Source: Bacteroides caecimuris
GTDB lineage: Bacteria; Bacteroidota; Bacteroidia; Bacteroidales; Bacteroidaceae
Length of the DNA: 64,000 nt
Assembly (NCBI RefSeq): GCF_001688725.2
Contig: NZ_CP015401.2
Coordinates: forward strand, 620,001 to 684,000
Reading direction: 5' to 3'
Position numbers and translations under genes: made by a program. The notes under the pieces are model-generated. The model did no database searches and was not told the DNA's origin. It saw nothing but the letters and a program-made list of their open reading frames with translations. Shown one piece after another: positions 8,206 to 17,392 of this stretch; position 1 is the stretch's first letter, and each line of letters begins with the position of its first letter.

Positions 8206-10224
8206 ATGAAATTACAAAATAAATGGTTCATCGGTTTGATGGTGGGAACGGCAGTTTCTCTGGTTTCCACCTCATGTGTGGACGAAATCAAATTCGGAAA
8301 TTCTTTTTTGGAGAAGGCTCCGGGAGGAAATGTTACGATTGATACGGTATTTAATAATGCCGAATATGCACGTCAGTTTTTGAATACCTGTTATAGTAGG
8401 CAGTATTATGGTCTGCCTTATAATACGGATAGCAATGGTAATATTCCGGATTCTTCCAGCCCTTATGTAGGGAAAAAAGATGCGTTGACTGATTGTTGGG
8501 CGCTTTATTTCAGTGACGCAACGGTGTATAAGCAGTATTATGGAGGAACTCTCAACGCTAATTACGACATACGTGGCAACATATTTCCATATACCCGTGA
8601 AATGGTGTGGGAAGTGGTACGTTGGTGCTGGCTTTTTATGGAGAATATAGACCGGGTGCCGGGGATGGATGAAACTGAAAAAGCGAGATTGGTAGCGGAA
8701 GCTAAATGTTTGATAGCTGCACGCTATTTTGATATGTTCCGTCATTATGGTGGTCTTCCATTATTATATGCTTCGTTTTCCGGAACGGAGGCGGGGTATG
8801 AAATACCTCGTTCCACTGTAGAAGAAACGGTGAAATACATGATTAAGATGTTGGATGAGGCTATCAATTCCAATGCTTTGGAATGGGCTTATAGCGACGC
8901 AGACCTTACCAGTAAAGCAGGGCATTGGACCAAAGCTGGTGCTATGGCCTTGAAATGTAAAATCTGGCAGTTCGCAGCTTCTCCATTATTTAACGCTGAC
9001 CAGGGATATGCAGGAGGAAGCTCGGAAGCCGAACAACAACATTTGGTGTGGTATGGCGAGTATCGGCCGGAGTTATGGGACAATTGCTTGAAAGCTTGTG
9101 AAGATTTCTTCAAGGAATTGGATAGCAAAGGAGGATACGATTTGAATAAAGCGTCTGTAGAGACACCGGAGCAGTATCGACAAGCATATCGTATGGGATA
9201 TGTCCGTCAAGGCAGCAGGGAAATATTACACTCTGTCCGTACCAATATGTCAGATGCTTTTAACTCCTCTACCTATATGTGGCATTCTTGGGCAGATCCG
9301 TCAAAAGCGCTTTGTCGTACCGAGTACCCGCCTACACAGGAATATGTAGAGATGTTCTCATGGGCCGACGGTACGCCTTTCGACTGGGATAAGACAGTAG
9401 AAGAAGGTAAATTGGATGAAATGTTCCTGACGGGAACATTTAAGGCAGGTGAACAAATGTTGTCCGATATTGTGTTGACTCGTGATCCTCGCTTGTATGA
9501 GCATTGTATGGTGAACGGATTGCCGAAAATGCTGGATTGGAGTGCAGGAACAATGTCCGGATTGCCATACGAACTGTGGGTAGGCGGATATGACGAAGGA
9601 GAGAATGCTAAACTTCAATCGGGTAATTATGCGACGGGTTATAAAAATATGAAATATTATCTGGGAACTGAATATCAACGTCAGTATACACAATGGGTTT
9701 ATCTCCGCTTGTCCGATATTTATCTGACTTATGCAGAAGCCTTGCTTCAAGCAAAGAACGATCATCGCGGAGCTATTGACCAGATTAATATTGTACGTGC
9801 TCGTGTAGGATTGAAGAAGGATTTGGCAGATTGTGTGACGGATAAAGATTTGCTTTCCGACAAAGATGCTCTGCTGGAAGAATTGTTGTGCGAACGTGTT
9901 CGGGAACTGGGGCTGGAAGACAGCCGTTATTTTGATCTTGTTCGTTATAAACGTGCCGACCGTTTTGAAAAGCCTTTGCATGGTTTGCTGGCATATCGTT
10001 TGGATGAGGCAGGCAATCGTATGGAGGGGAATACGAAATGGAATGAAGGAGATAAGAACAAAGGAGCGTTGCAACCGATCCGTTTTGACTATCAAAGATT
10101 TGAATTATCTAAGCCGATGCGTCGTTGGTGGACACATGGATTTGAACCTAAATGGTATCTTTCTCCATTCCCACAGACCGAAATTAACAAAGGGTACGGA
10201 TTGATTCAGAATCCGGGTTGGTAA
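8206..10224 (+). CDS. SusD/RagB-family glycan-binding lipoprotein, first copy
   Basis: A 672-residue surface lipoprotein. The signal ends VSLVSTSCVDE (lipid Cys near 25), followed by the N-terminal SusD domain with TPR-like helices (for example AEAKCLIAARYFDMFRHYGG) and the C-terminal RagB/SusD domain with YLRLSDIYLTYAEALLQA, IVRARVGL, ELLCERVRELGLE and DLVRYKR. The terminus IQNPGW is the usual SusD ending. It is the partner of the SusC gene just upstream and acts as the lid that captures substrate at the cell surface. Longer than the common 500-600 residues, mainly through extra loops. Confidence 0.94.
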   Translation: MKLQNKWFIGLMVGTAVSLVSTSCVDEIKFGNSFLEKAPGGNVTIDTVFNNAEYARQFLNTCYSRQYYGLPYNTDSNGNIPDSSSPYVGKKDALTDCWALYFSDATVYKQYYGGTLNANYDIRGNIFPYTREMVWEVVRWCWLFMENIDRVPGMDETEKARLVAEAKCLIAARYFDMFRHYGGLPLLYASFSGTEAGYEIPRSTVEETVKYMIKMLDEAINSNALEWAYSDADLTSKAGHWTKAGAMALKCKIWQFAASPLFNADQGYAGGSSEAEQQHLVWYGEYRPELWDNCLKACEDFFKELDSKGGYDLNKASVETPEQYRQAYRMGYVRQGSREILHSVRTNMSDAFNSSTYMWHSWADPSKALCRTEYPPTQEYVEMFSWADGTPFDWDKTVEEGKLDEMFLTGTFKAGEQMLSDIVLTRDPRLYEHCMVNGLPKMLDWSAGTMSGLPYELWVGGYDEGENAKLQSGNYATGYKNMKYYLGTEYQRQYTQWVYLRLSDIYLTYAEALLQAKNDHRGAIDQINIVRARVGLKKDLADCVTDKDLLSDKDALLEELLCERVRELGLEDSRYFDLVRYKRADRFEKPLHGLLAYRLDEAGNRMEGNTKWNEGDKNKGALQPIRFDYQRFELSKPMRRWWTHGFEPKWYLSPFPQTEINKGYGLIQNPGW

Positions 10225-10271
10225 TGTGAGACAACGAAACAGATTAGAACAATAGTTGAATATTGATTTAT

Positions 10272-13200
10272 ATGAGAAAAAATAAGATTCTGATATTGGC
10301 TTTGCTGGTCTGCTTGGGCATTCCGGTAGGAGCACAGAACACAGACAGCAACATTACAGGTATTGTTGTTGATAAATCGGGAAAACCGGTCTATGGAGCG
10401 TCTGTCAATGTGGAAGGTGGCGCGGCAGAGATGCGGGTTGAAACCGATAAGGATGGAAAATTTGAGATTGCAGTCGAAAAGGGACAACGTCTGAATGTTG
10501 TTTCTGTTGACAATGGCTCTGCTACAGTTGTTGTAAAGAAGGATGGACCGATGACAATCGTGATGGGGTATGCGGCACATACTGTGGATGTGGGAGCTAA
10601 CCGGACATTCAATCGTCATGAATCTACGGCAGCTGTTGCTACGGCTGATAACGAAGAACTTGTCAAACGTTCTTCCCAGAATATATCCAATGCGTTGTTT
10701 GGTTACGGCTTGGGACTTGCCACCTTGCAAAATGCCACCAGTACCGGTTTGACGGCAAATCCTACCTTTTATGTACGGGGGTTGCAGAGTTTGTCGAGCA
10801 GTACACCTTTAGTGTTGGTAGACGGTTTGGAACGGGATATGAGTTTGGTTAGTCCGGAGGAAGTGGAATCCGTGTCTGTCCTGAAAGATGCCGCAGCCGT
10901 GGCGTTGTATGGATATAAGGGAGTAAACGGTGCTATCTTGGTTACTACGAAACGTGGTAAATATAACACGAGAGAAATTACATTTACGTATGACCATATC
11001 GTAAACACACAATCTCGCCGTCCGGAGTTTGCAGATGCCGCCACTTATGCGTTGGCGGTAAATGAAGCGCGTGGGTATGAAAAATTAAGTCCTCGTTATG
11101 CAGATGCCGAAATTGCGGCTTTCCGCAGAGAACCCGGAAGTCTTCAACATTTGTACCCTTATTTATATCCGAATGTGAATTGGGTGGATGAAACATTCAA
11201 AGACCGGGGAGTCTCTAATAAGTATACGATTGAGTTTCGTGGTGGAGGTGCCAAATTCCGTTATTATACCATGGCGAATTTATTGACGGATAAAGGTTTT
11301 GTGAAAGAGGCAAACATGAATGAAGGTTATTCTACACAGAATATGTATTCGCGTGCCAATTTACGCACGAATCTGGATATAGACTTGACGGCTACTACTA
11401 AGTTGAAACTGAATCTTCTCGGTACTTTGTCCGAATCCAGAATGCCTGGAGCAACAGCTAACTTATGGGATATGATTTATTCGATTCCTGCTGCCGCTTT
11501 TCCTGTTCGTGCGGAAAATGGCAGTTGGGGAGGCAGTACGACTTGGGCAGGTACCTTGAATCCTGTAGCGCAATCGCAGGGAACAGCTTATTCAAAGGGA
11601 CACTCCCGTAGCTTGTTTGCAGATCTTACGTTGTCGCAAGATTTGTCCGGCTTGTTGAAGGGACTGGGAGCCAATTTCCGTTTGGCTTATGATAATTATT
11701 CCAATATTCTGGAAGATCATAGTAAGACATACACTTATGCTGGTTATTCTACTAATTGGACTAATAATGGACCGTTTTACACAACTATTTCCGGAGGTGA
11801 GGATAGTGAAATGGGAAAAGATGCAGGCATTAACAACTGGGCACGTCAGTTTAACTTTGCCGGGAGCATTGATTACAACCGTTCATTCAGGAAATGGGAT
11901 GTTTATTCACAACTGAAATGGGATTACGAATATCGTGATTCGTATGGACTGAATACGACGATCTATCGTCAGAATGTGTCATGGTTTAATCATGTTGGAT
12001 TCAACAACCGGTATTATGTAGATTTGGCATTGGTCGGATCGGCCTCCAGCTTGTTGGCACCGGGACATAAGTGGGCTTTTTCTCCTACAATCTCTGCCGC
12101 TTGGGTGCTTTCGGAAGAGAAATGGCTGAAAGAAGTATCATGGGTGAATTTCCTGAAGTTACGGGCGTCGTTTGGTGTGATAAATGCCGATTATCTGCCA
12201 ATAGACGGTAAGGATACTGTATATGATTATTGGGATCAGATTTATACGACTACCGGTACGCAGTATAAGTTCAACAGTAGTTACGACTCCGAATTTGGAA
12301 GTACGATTATCGGTCGTCTGGCAACCATTAATTCCACTCACGAAAAAGCTTATAAATACAATGCAGGTATAGATGCTACCCTGTTCGGTGGTTTGGATTT
12401 GACAGCAGAAGGTTATTATCAGCGCCGGAAAGACATTTGGGTATCTTCCGAAGGAAAATATACAGATGTGTTGGGTATGGATGCTCCGTTCGAGAATGCC
12501 GGAATTGTGGATAGCTACGGTATGGAAATCGGGCTTAATTACACCAAACGTTGGGGAGATATGCTGTTTAACGTGGGTGGTAATTTTGCTTGGAACAAGA
12601 ATGAAATTAAAGAGCAATTGGAAGAACCGCGTGTGTATGATAATCTGATAGAGACCGGTCATAGGCTGAACCAAGTGTACGGTATGATAGCCGAAGGATT
12701 CTTCAAAGACGAAGATGACATAAAGAACAGTCTTCCACACAAGTTTAACACAGTTGTCCCTGGAGATGTAAAGTATAAGGATGTAAATAACGATGGTGTC
12801 ATAGATGCTAATGATAAGACAGCGATAGGTTATAGTACGGCGGCACCGGAAATTTATTATTCTTTCCATTTGGGAGCCGAATGGAAGGGGCTTGGAGTAG
12901 ATGTTATGTTCCAGGGAACGGGCAATTATTCTGCTGTGTTGAATACCAAGAGTATGTTCTGGCCGTTGATAAACAATACGACGATTTCTAATCATTATTA
13001 TGAGAATCGTTGGACGCCGGAGAACTTGAATGCTAAATATCCCCGTTTGAGCTCTCAGAGCAATGCCAATAATTACCAGACCAATACGGTTTGGTTGGCA
13101 GACCGTTCTTTCTTGAAGTTGCGTAATGCGGAGGTGTATTACAAGTTCCCGAAAGAACTGATGAAGAAGACAAAAGTGTTGGGAAGTGCCAAGTTGTATG

Positions 13201-13316
13201 TGAGAGGGATAGACTTGTTCTGTGCTGACCATATTGACGTGGCGGACCCCGAATGTTATGGTGCAGCGACTCCGCTGAATAAGAGTGTGGTGGTCGGCGT
13301 TACGATTGGTTTTTAA
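10272..13316 (+). CDS. SusC-like TonB-dependent receptor, RG-I locus, second copy
   Basis: A 1,014-residue protein. I chose the ATG at 10272 because MRKNKILILALLVCLGIPVGA is a clear signal peptide; upstream only a TTG is in frame. The carboxypeptidase-like domain (VVDKSGKPVYGASVNVEGG) is followed by an atypical linker without an obvious EVVV TonB box, then a plug with YVRGLQSLSS, VDGLERDMS and VNGAILVTTKRGK, and a barrel ending VVVGVTIGF. It is 47 bp after the first SusD gene, forming a tandem CDCD arrangement. Two transport systems in one operon suggests that different RG-I fragments are imported; that specificity is inference. Confidence 0.94.
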   Translation: MRKNKILILALLVCLGIPVGAQNTDSNITGIVVDKSGKPVYGASVNVEGGAAEMRVETDKDGKFEIAVEKGQRLNVVSVDNGSATVVVKKDGPMTIVMGYAAHTVDVGANRTFNRHESTAAVATADNEELVKRSSQNISNALFGYGLGLATLQNATSTGLTANPTFYVRGLQSLSSSTPLVLVDGLERDMSLVSPEEVESVSVLKDAAAVALYGYKGVNGAILVTTKRGKYNTREITFTYDHIVNTQSRRPEFADAATYALAVNEARGYEKLSPRYADAEIAAFRREPGSLQHLYPYLYPNVNWVDETFKDRGVSNKYTIEFRGGGAKFRYYTMANLLTDKGFVKEANMNEGYSTQNMYSRANLRTNLDIDLTATTKLKLNLLGTLSESRMPGATANLWDMIYSIPAAAFPVRAENGSWGGSTTWAGTLNPVAQSQGTAYSKGHSRSLFADLTLSQDLSGLLKGLGANFRLAYDNYSNILEDHSKTYTYAGYSTNWTNNGPFYTTISGGEDSEMGKDAGINNWARQFNFAGSIDYNRSFRKWDVYSQLKWDYEYRDSYGLNTTIYRQNVSWFNHVGFNNRYYVDLALVGSASSLLAPGHKWAFSPTISAAWVLSEEKWLKEVSWVNFLKLRASFGVINADYLPIDGKDTVYDYWDQIYTTTGTQYKFNSSYDSEFGSTIIGRLATINSTHEKAYKYNAGIDATLFGGLDLTAEGYYQRRKDIWVSSEGKYTDVLGMDAPFENAGIVDSYGMEIGLNYTKRWGDMLFNVGGNFAWNKNEIKEQLEEPRVYDNLIETGHRLNQVYGMIAEGFFKDEDDIKNSLPHKFNTVVPGDVKYKDVNNDGVIDANDKTAIGYSTAAPEIYYSFHLGAEWKGLGVDVMFQGTGNYSAVLNTKSMFWPLINNTTISNHYYENRWTPENLNAKYPRLSSQSNANNYQTNTVWLADRSFLKLRNAEVYYKFPKELMKKTKVLGSAKLYVRGIDLFCADHIDVADPECYGAATPLNKSVVVGVTIGF

Positions 13317-13337
13317 TGATAAAAACAAAGCGAAAGA

Positions 13338-15059
13338 ATGAAACTGAAAAACATTATCTACGGAATGATGTGTGCAATCACACTCGGTTCCTGCTCAGAT
13401 AAAATGGAATATCATGAGTACAATAATTATGATGAGGATTTTGTGAAGCTCAACTTCGGTAATGTGGGAGGGCTGATAACAAATATCTATTTGGCCATGG
13501 ATGTGGACTTTGGAAATTATAGCGGAGCAATTTTGGGTTCTGCTACGGATGAGTCTGAATATGCTTATTCAGGAAACCAGATAGAAGATTTCTACAATGG
13601 TTCTTGGAGTCCGTCGAATGCCAAAGGCAGTATGTGGACATCTTGTTATGAAGGAATAGCCAATTGCAATCTGTATTTGGAGAAGTTTACCGGACTCACA
13701 TTTCCCGAACTTGCTTTGAATAGTGATTATGCCCAGCAAATGTTCCGATATAACAATTACCAGTATGAGGTGCGTTTTCTTCGTGCGTATTTTTATTTTA
13801 ATTTGGTGCGGCAATATGGAGATGTACCTTTCAGCGACCATGTGATGACAGCGGAAGAATCGAATACGTTGTCACGCAGACCGGCTCAGGAAATCTTTGA
13901 TTATATTATATCAGAATGTGACGATATCAAGGATAAGATTGTGGTTGATTATAGCAAACTGGGAGATATGGCATTGCCTAGCAGTCCGGCAGAAACGGGG
14001 CGTGCTAATCGTAAGACTGTGTTGGCGTTGAAGGCTCGTGCAGCTTTGTATGCTGCAAGTCCTTTATTCAATCCTTCCGATGATAAAGCACTTTGGTATC
14101 GTGCAGCTAAAGCAAATAAAGAATTATTGGATGATAATGACGGGTTTGCGACCAAACCGAAGTTGCTGGTAAGTGATTATGACATGCTTTGGAGTAAGGA
14201 TAGCTATAATGATGCTACTAGTGAATTAATTTTCTGTCGTCGTGCCACTACTACCACCAATTCGTTCGAAGGATACAATTTCCCGATAGGATTGGAAAAT
14301 TGCAAAGGTGGCAACTGTCCGACGCAGACTCTGGTGGATGCTTATGAGATGCAGGCAACCGGTTTGCGTCCGGATGAAATGGAGGATTACGATCCTACGA
14401 AACCTTATTACGAAGGTCGCGATAAAAGGTTTGGGCTGACTATTGCCAAGAATGGAGATGAAAAGTGGCCAAACTGGAATACTGTTCCTCTGCAAACCTA
14501 TCAGGGTGGGTTAAATGCGGAACCGTTGAGTGGCGGTACTCCGACAGGTTATTATTTGAAAAAGTATTGTCAGACGGCAGTAGACTTGCGTGCCGGTACA
14601 GCTTCAAAGACCTATCATTCATGGATTACATTCCGTTTTGGAGAGTTTTATTTGAATTATGCGGAAGCTGTATATAAATATCTAGGCGGTCCGGATGAGA
14701 CGGATAGCGAGTTTACGACTTCGGCAGTGGATGCCATTAAGATTGTCCGTACTCGTGCTGAAATGCCGGGCTTTCCAACCAATATGACTAACGATGCTTT
14801 CTGGAAAAAATATCAGAATGAACGTATGGTTGAATTAGCATTTGAGGGGCATCGTTTCTGGGATGTGCGTCGTTGGAAAGAGGCTGACAAGCATTTCAAA
14901 AACATTGTTGAAATGAAAATCACCAAAAATGGTGATGGTACTTATACTTATGAACGTAAGACAAAGAATAGAATATGGGATGATAAGATGTATTTCTTTC
15001 CTATTCCACAGAGCGAACGTTCTAAGAATCCGAATTTGGAACAAAATCCGGGATGGTAA
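13338..15059 (+). CDS. SusD/RagB-family glycan-binding lipoprotein, second copy
   Basis: A 573-residue lipoprotein with signal MKLKNIIYGMMCAITLGSC (lipid Cys 19). Typical SusD features are RFLRAYFYFNLVRQYGDVPF, a TPR-like region ALKARAALYAASPLFNP, FRFGEFYLNYAEAVYKY, NERMVELAFEGHRFWDVRRW and the end PNLEQNPGW. It starts 21 bp after the second SusC gene and is its partner on the outer face of the outer membrane. The PL11 lyase follows 68 bp later in the same direction, so SusD and a surface lyase are probably co-expressed. Confidence 0.94.
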   Translation: MKLKNIIYGMMCAITLGSCSDKMEYHEYNNYDEDFVKLNFGNVGGLITNIYLAMDVDFGNYSGAILGSATDESEYAYSGNQIEDFYNGSWSPSNAKGSMWTSCYEGIANCNLYLEKFTGLTFPELALNSDYAQQMFRYNNYQYEVRFLRAYFYFNLVRQYGDVPFSDHVMTAEESNTLSRRPAQEIFDYIISECDDIKDKIVVDYSKLGDMALPSSPAETGRANRKTVLALKARAALYAASPLFNPSDDKALWYRAAKANKELLDDNDGFATKPKLLVSDYDMLWSKDSYNDATSELIFCRRATTTTNSFEGYNFPIGLENCKGGNCPTQTLVDAYEMQATGLRPDEMEDYDPTKPYYEGRDKRFGLTIAKNGDEKWPNWNTVPLQTYQGGLNAEPLSGGTPTGYYLKKYCQTAVDLRAGTASKTYHSWITFRFGEFYLNYAEAVYKYLGGPDETDSEFTTSAVDAIKIVRTRAEMPGFPTNMTNDAFWKKYQNERMVELAFEGHRFWDVRRWKEADKHFKNIVEMKITKNGDGTYTYERKTKNRIWDDKMYFFPIPQSERSKNPNLEQNPGW

Positions 15060-15127
15060 ATCCCGGATGTTCGAAAAGAACGGAAGAGGAGTTTTTGAAT
15101 GTATTATTAAACTAAAGAATTGGAAAT

Positions 15128-17215
15128 ATGAAAAAATATAATCTGTTGGTATGGGCTTTTTGTCTGTTGATGGCAGGAGCTTGTTCAGATGATGAGCCGG
15201 TGGTTCCACCAGTGGTGGAGGAAGAACTTCCGCCTTTGCCGCCGGTTGAAGTGGTTACAGGCAATCGGGCAATGTGGGTGAGTTATGATCCCATTTGGGA
15301 AAAGGACGTTAATGCGACAACAGGCATTTCATCTGCGTTGATTAGTTGGCGGTTATTAAAGACAGATCCGGCAAATGTGGCTTTTGACATTTATAAGTCG
15401 GAAGATGGCGGAGCTGAAGTGAAATTGAACGAGGCTCCTATAACGAATGCAACTTCATGGTCTGATGAGAATATTGATAAGGATAAGTCCAATACCTATC
15501 GTGTTACGTTGGCCAACCAAACGGAGACTCTTTGCGAGTACACTTTTACATCAGATATGGCAAGGAAGTTCTATCGTGAAATCCGACTGAATGTGAATGT
15601 ACCTGACGCTTCTTTGACTTATTCACCGGATGACATTCAGGTAGGTGATTTGGATGGTGACGGTGAGTTGGAGATTGTGGTGAAGAGAGAACCGTACGAT
15701 GGCGCGAATCAAGGGGAATGGAAGAATGGGACGACTTTGTTGGAAGCTTATAGAATGGATGGTACGTTTTTATGGCAAATAGATATGGGCATTAATATCC
15801 GTTCCGGTTCTCACTATACTTCATACATTTTGTACGACTTTGACGGAGACGGCCGGTGTGAGATTGCCTTCCGTTCGTCGGAGGGTACGAAGTTTGGTGA
15901 TGGCAAAACGATTCTTGGTGCAAATGGATTCGTGAACGACTATCGTTGTCGTGAGGAAGGTGGTAAGGGATGGTATTCCGGTGCTGCTTTACCCACTATT
16001 TGCGGGCTGGTGTTGGAAGGACCTGAATATGTATCTATCTGTAGAGGATTGGATGGACGTGAAATTACTCGTATAGATAATATCCCCAGAGGAGGTGAGG
16101 GCTCTAAAAGAAGCCGTGCTAAATATTGGATAGATTATTGGGGAGATGATTATGGCAACCGTATGGACCGTTTCTTTATCGGTGTTGCCTATCTTGATGG
16201 CATCCCGGATGAGGCAACCGGTGTAAGAAAGAGTAATCCAAGTTTGATTATCAGTCGTGGTATTTATAAGAATTGGCAGGTATGGGCGCTCGATTTGAAA
16301 GGCAATAAATTGGAAACACGTTGGAAGTTTGATACAGCCGAGCATTCAGCCGAATGGCTGGCAATGTGTTCACATGCTTTCCGTGTGGCAGATTTGGATG
16401 GAGATGGTAAGGACGAAATCTTATACGGTTCGGCGGCTATTGATGATGATGGCGGTGAACTATGGTGTTCGGGCAATGGACACGGTGACATTCTGCATGT
16501 TGGTAAATTTATCCAAGATCGTCCGGGGTTGCAGATTGTGGCTTCGTTTGAAGAACAGGAAACGTATGCGAATATGGGACACGGATATGGATGCCAGGTG
16601 ATTGATGCCAAAGACGGATCGTTGATAAATGGACATGCACCCGGAATGAATGGTGATGTCGGACGTTGCATTGTGGCGGATGTCGATCCGGACAGTCCGG
16701 GATTTGAGTATTGGTCGTCCGTTCAGTCCGGTATGTATTCTTGTAGCACAGGGCAGGTAGTCAATACGAATTATCCGACAGGTATAGGTGGCGGTGTATG
16801 TTATAACGTAGCTATTTATTGGTCGGGAGAAGGAACACGCGAGATGTTTGACCGTGCGTTGGTATTGAGTTATAAGAATAATTCATTATTAAATCGTCAG
16901 CGTTTGGTGAATTTCAGTGTCGGTTATGGCAGTAATCAAGGAAATCATGCTTCGAAATACAATCCTTGTTATTATGGCGACTTCTTGGGAGATTATCGTG
17001 AAGAGGTGATTATGGGGGCAGAAGATGGTAAATCCATTTATATCTTTTCTACCAATCATCCTACTACTCATCGTCTTCCGCATCTGATGACAGACCATAC
17101 ATACGATATGTCGCAAGCTATGCAGAACATGGGATATAATCAGGGAACTAACCTTGGTTATTATGTAGGTGCCGAAACCTTGAAGTCATCCGAAACGGAA
17201 GAACCGAAAGAATAA
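15128..17215 (+). CDS. Rhamnogalacturonan lyase, PL11 family, surface lipoprotein
   Basis: A 695-residue protein with lipoprotein signal MKKYNLLVWAFCLLMAGAC. A Pro/Glu-rich linker (EEELPPLPPVEV) is followed by a fibronectin-like domain (about 40-145) and an eight-bladed beta-propeller. The propeller carries several calcium-binding DxDGDG-type loops (GDLDGDGELEIV, DFDGDGRCEIAF, ADLDGDGKDEIL) and the NRMDRF and GRCIVADVDPD segments characteristic of PL11. The family cleaves the rhamnose-galacturonate backbone of RG-I by beta-elimination. As a lipoprotein encoded last in the SusC/SusD operon it probably acts at the cell surface, making fragments for import. The other two PL11 copies here have cleavable signals and no lipid Cys. 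Confidence 0.92.
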   Translation: MKKYNLLVWAFCLLMAGACSDDEPVVPPVVEEELPPLPPVEVVTGNRAMWVSYDPIWEKDVNATTGISSALISWRLLKTDPANVAFDIYKSEDGGAEVKLNEAPITNATSWSDENIDKDKSNTYRVTLANQTETLCEYTFTSDMARKFYREIRLNVNVPDASLTYSPDDIQVGDLDGDGELEIVVKREPYDGANQGEWKNGTTLLEAYRMDGTFLWQIDMGINIRSGSHYTSYILYDFDGDGRCEIAFRSSEGTKFGDGKTILGANGFVNDYRCREEGGKGWYSGAALPTICGLVLEGPEYVSICRGLDGREITRIDNIPRGGEGSKRSRAKYWIDYWGDDYGNRMDRFFIGVAYLDGIPDEATGVRKSNPSLIISRGIYKNWQVWALDLKGNKLETRWKFDTAEHSAEWLAMCSHAFRVADLDGDGKDEILYGSAAIDDDGGELWCSGNGHGDILHVGKFIQDRPGLQIVASFEEQETYANMGHGYGCQVIDAKDGSLINGHAPGMNGDVGRCIVADVDPDSPGFEYWSSVQSGMYSCSTGQVVNTNYPTGIGGGVCYNVAIYWSGEGTREMFDRALVLSYKNNSLLNRQRLVNFSVGYGSNQGNHASKYNPCYYGDFLGDYREEVIMGAEDGKSIYIFSTNHPTTHRLPHLMTDHTYDMSQAMQNMGYNQGTNLGYYVGAETLKSSETEEPKE

Positions 17216-17251
17216 GAAAAGTCTTATTCTATTTTAGTATAAGTTTATAAA

Positions 17252-17293
17252 GAAAGAACAAGCCGGTTACAGTATCGGGTTGTTCTTTCTTTT
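17252..17293 (+). terminator. Rho-independent terminator of the SusC/SusD-PL11 operon
   Basis: The arms GAAAGAACAA (17252-17261) and TTGTTCTTTC (17280-17289) form a 10-bp stem followed by a T-rich run. It lies 37 bp after the PL11 stop codon and ends the operon that begins at the invertible promoter. Confidence 0.8.
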
Positions 17294-17317
17294 CATATTT
17301 GAACGAATCACCATATA

Positions 17318-17364
17318 TATGGATAATATTCTATTTCTTAATTGATCGGCTCTCCCTACTTTTG
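17318..17364 (+). promoter_or_regulatory. Promoter of the PL26 gene with partial HTCS-type box
   Basis: The -33-like TTTC (17334-17337) is followed by 19 bp and TACTTTTG (17357-17364). The upstream block AATATTCTATTT and the -7 element match the promoter of the PL11 gene at 24211 base for base and at equal spacing. The TTTGTACA half of the box is degenerate here (TATGGATA). An adjacent CCATATATATGG palindrome lies at 17311-17322. It is probably activated by the same regulator. Confidence 0.7.
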
Positions 17365-17392
17365 TAAGGTGAGATAGCAAATATATGTATAT

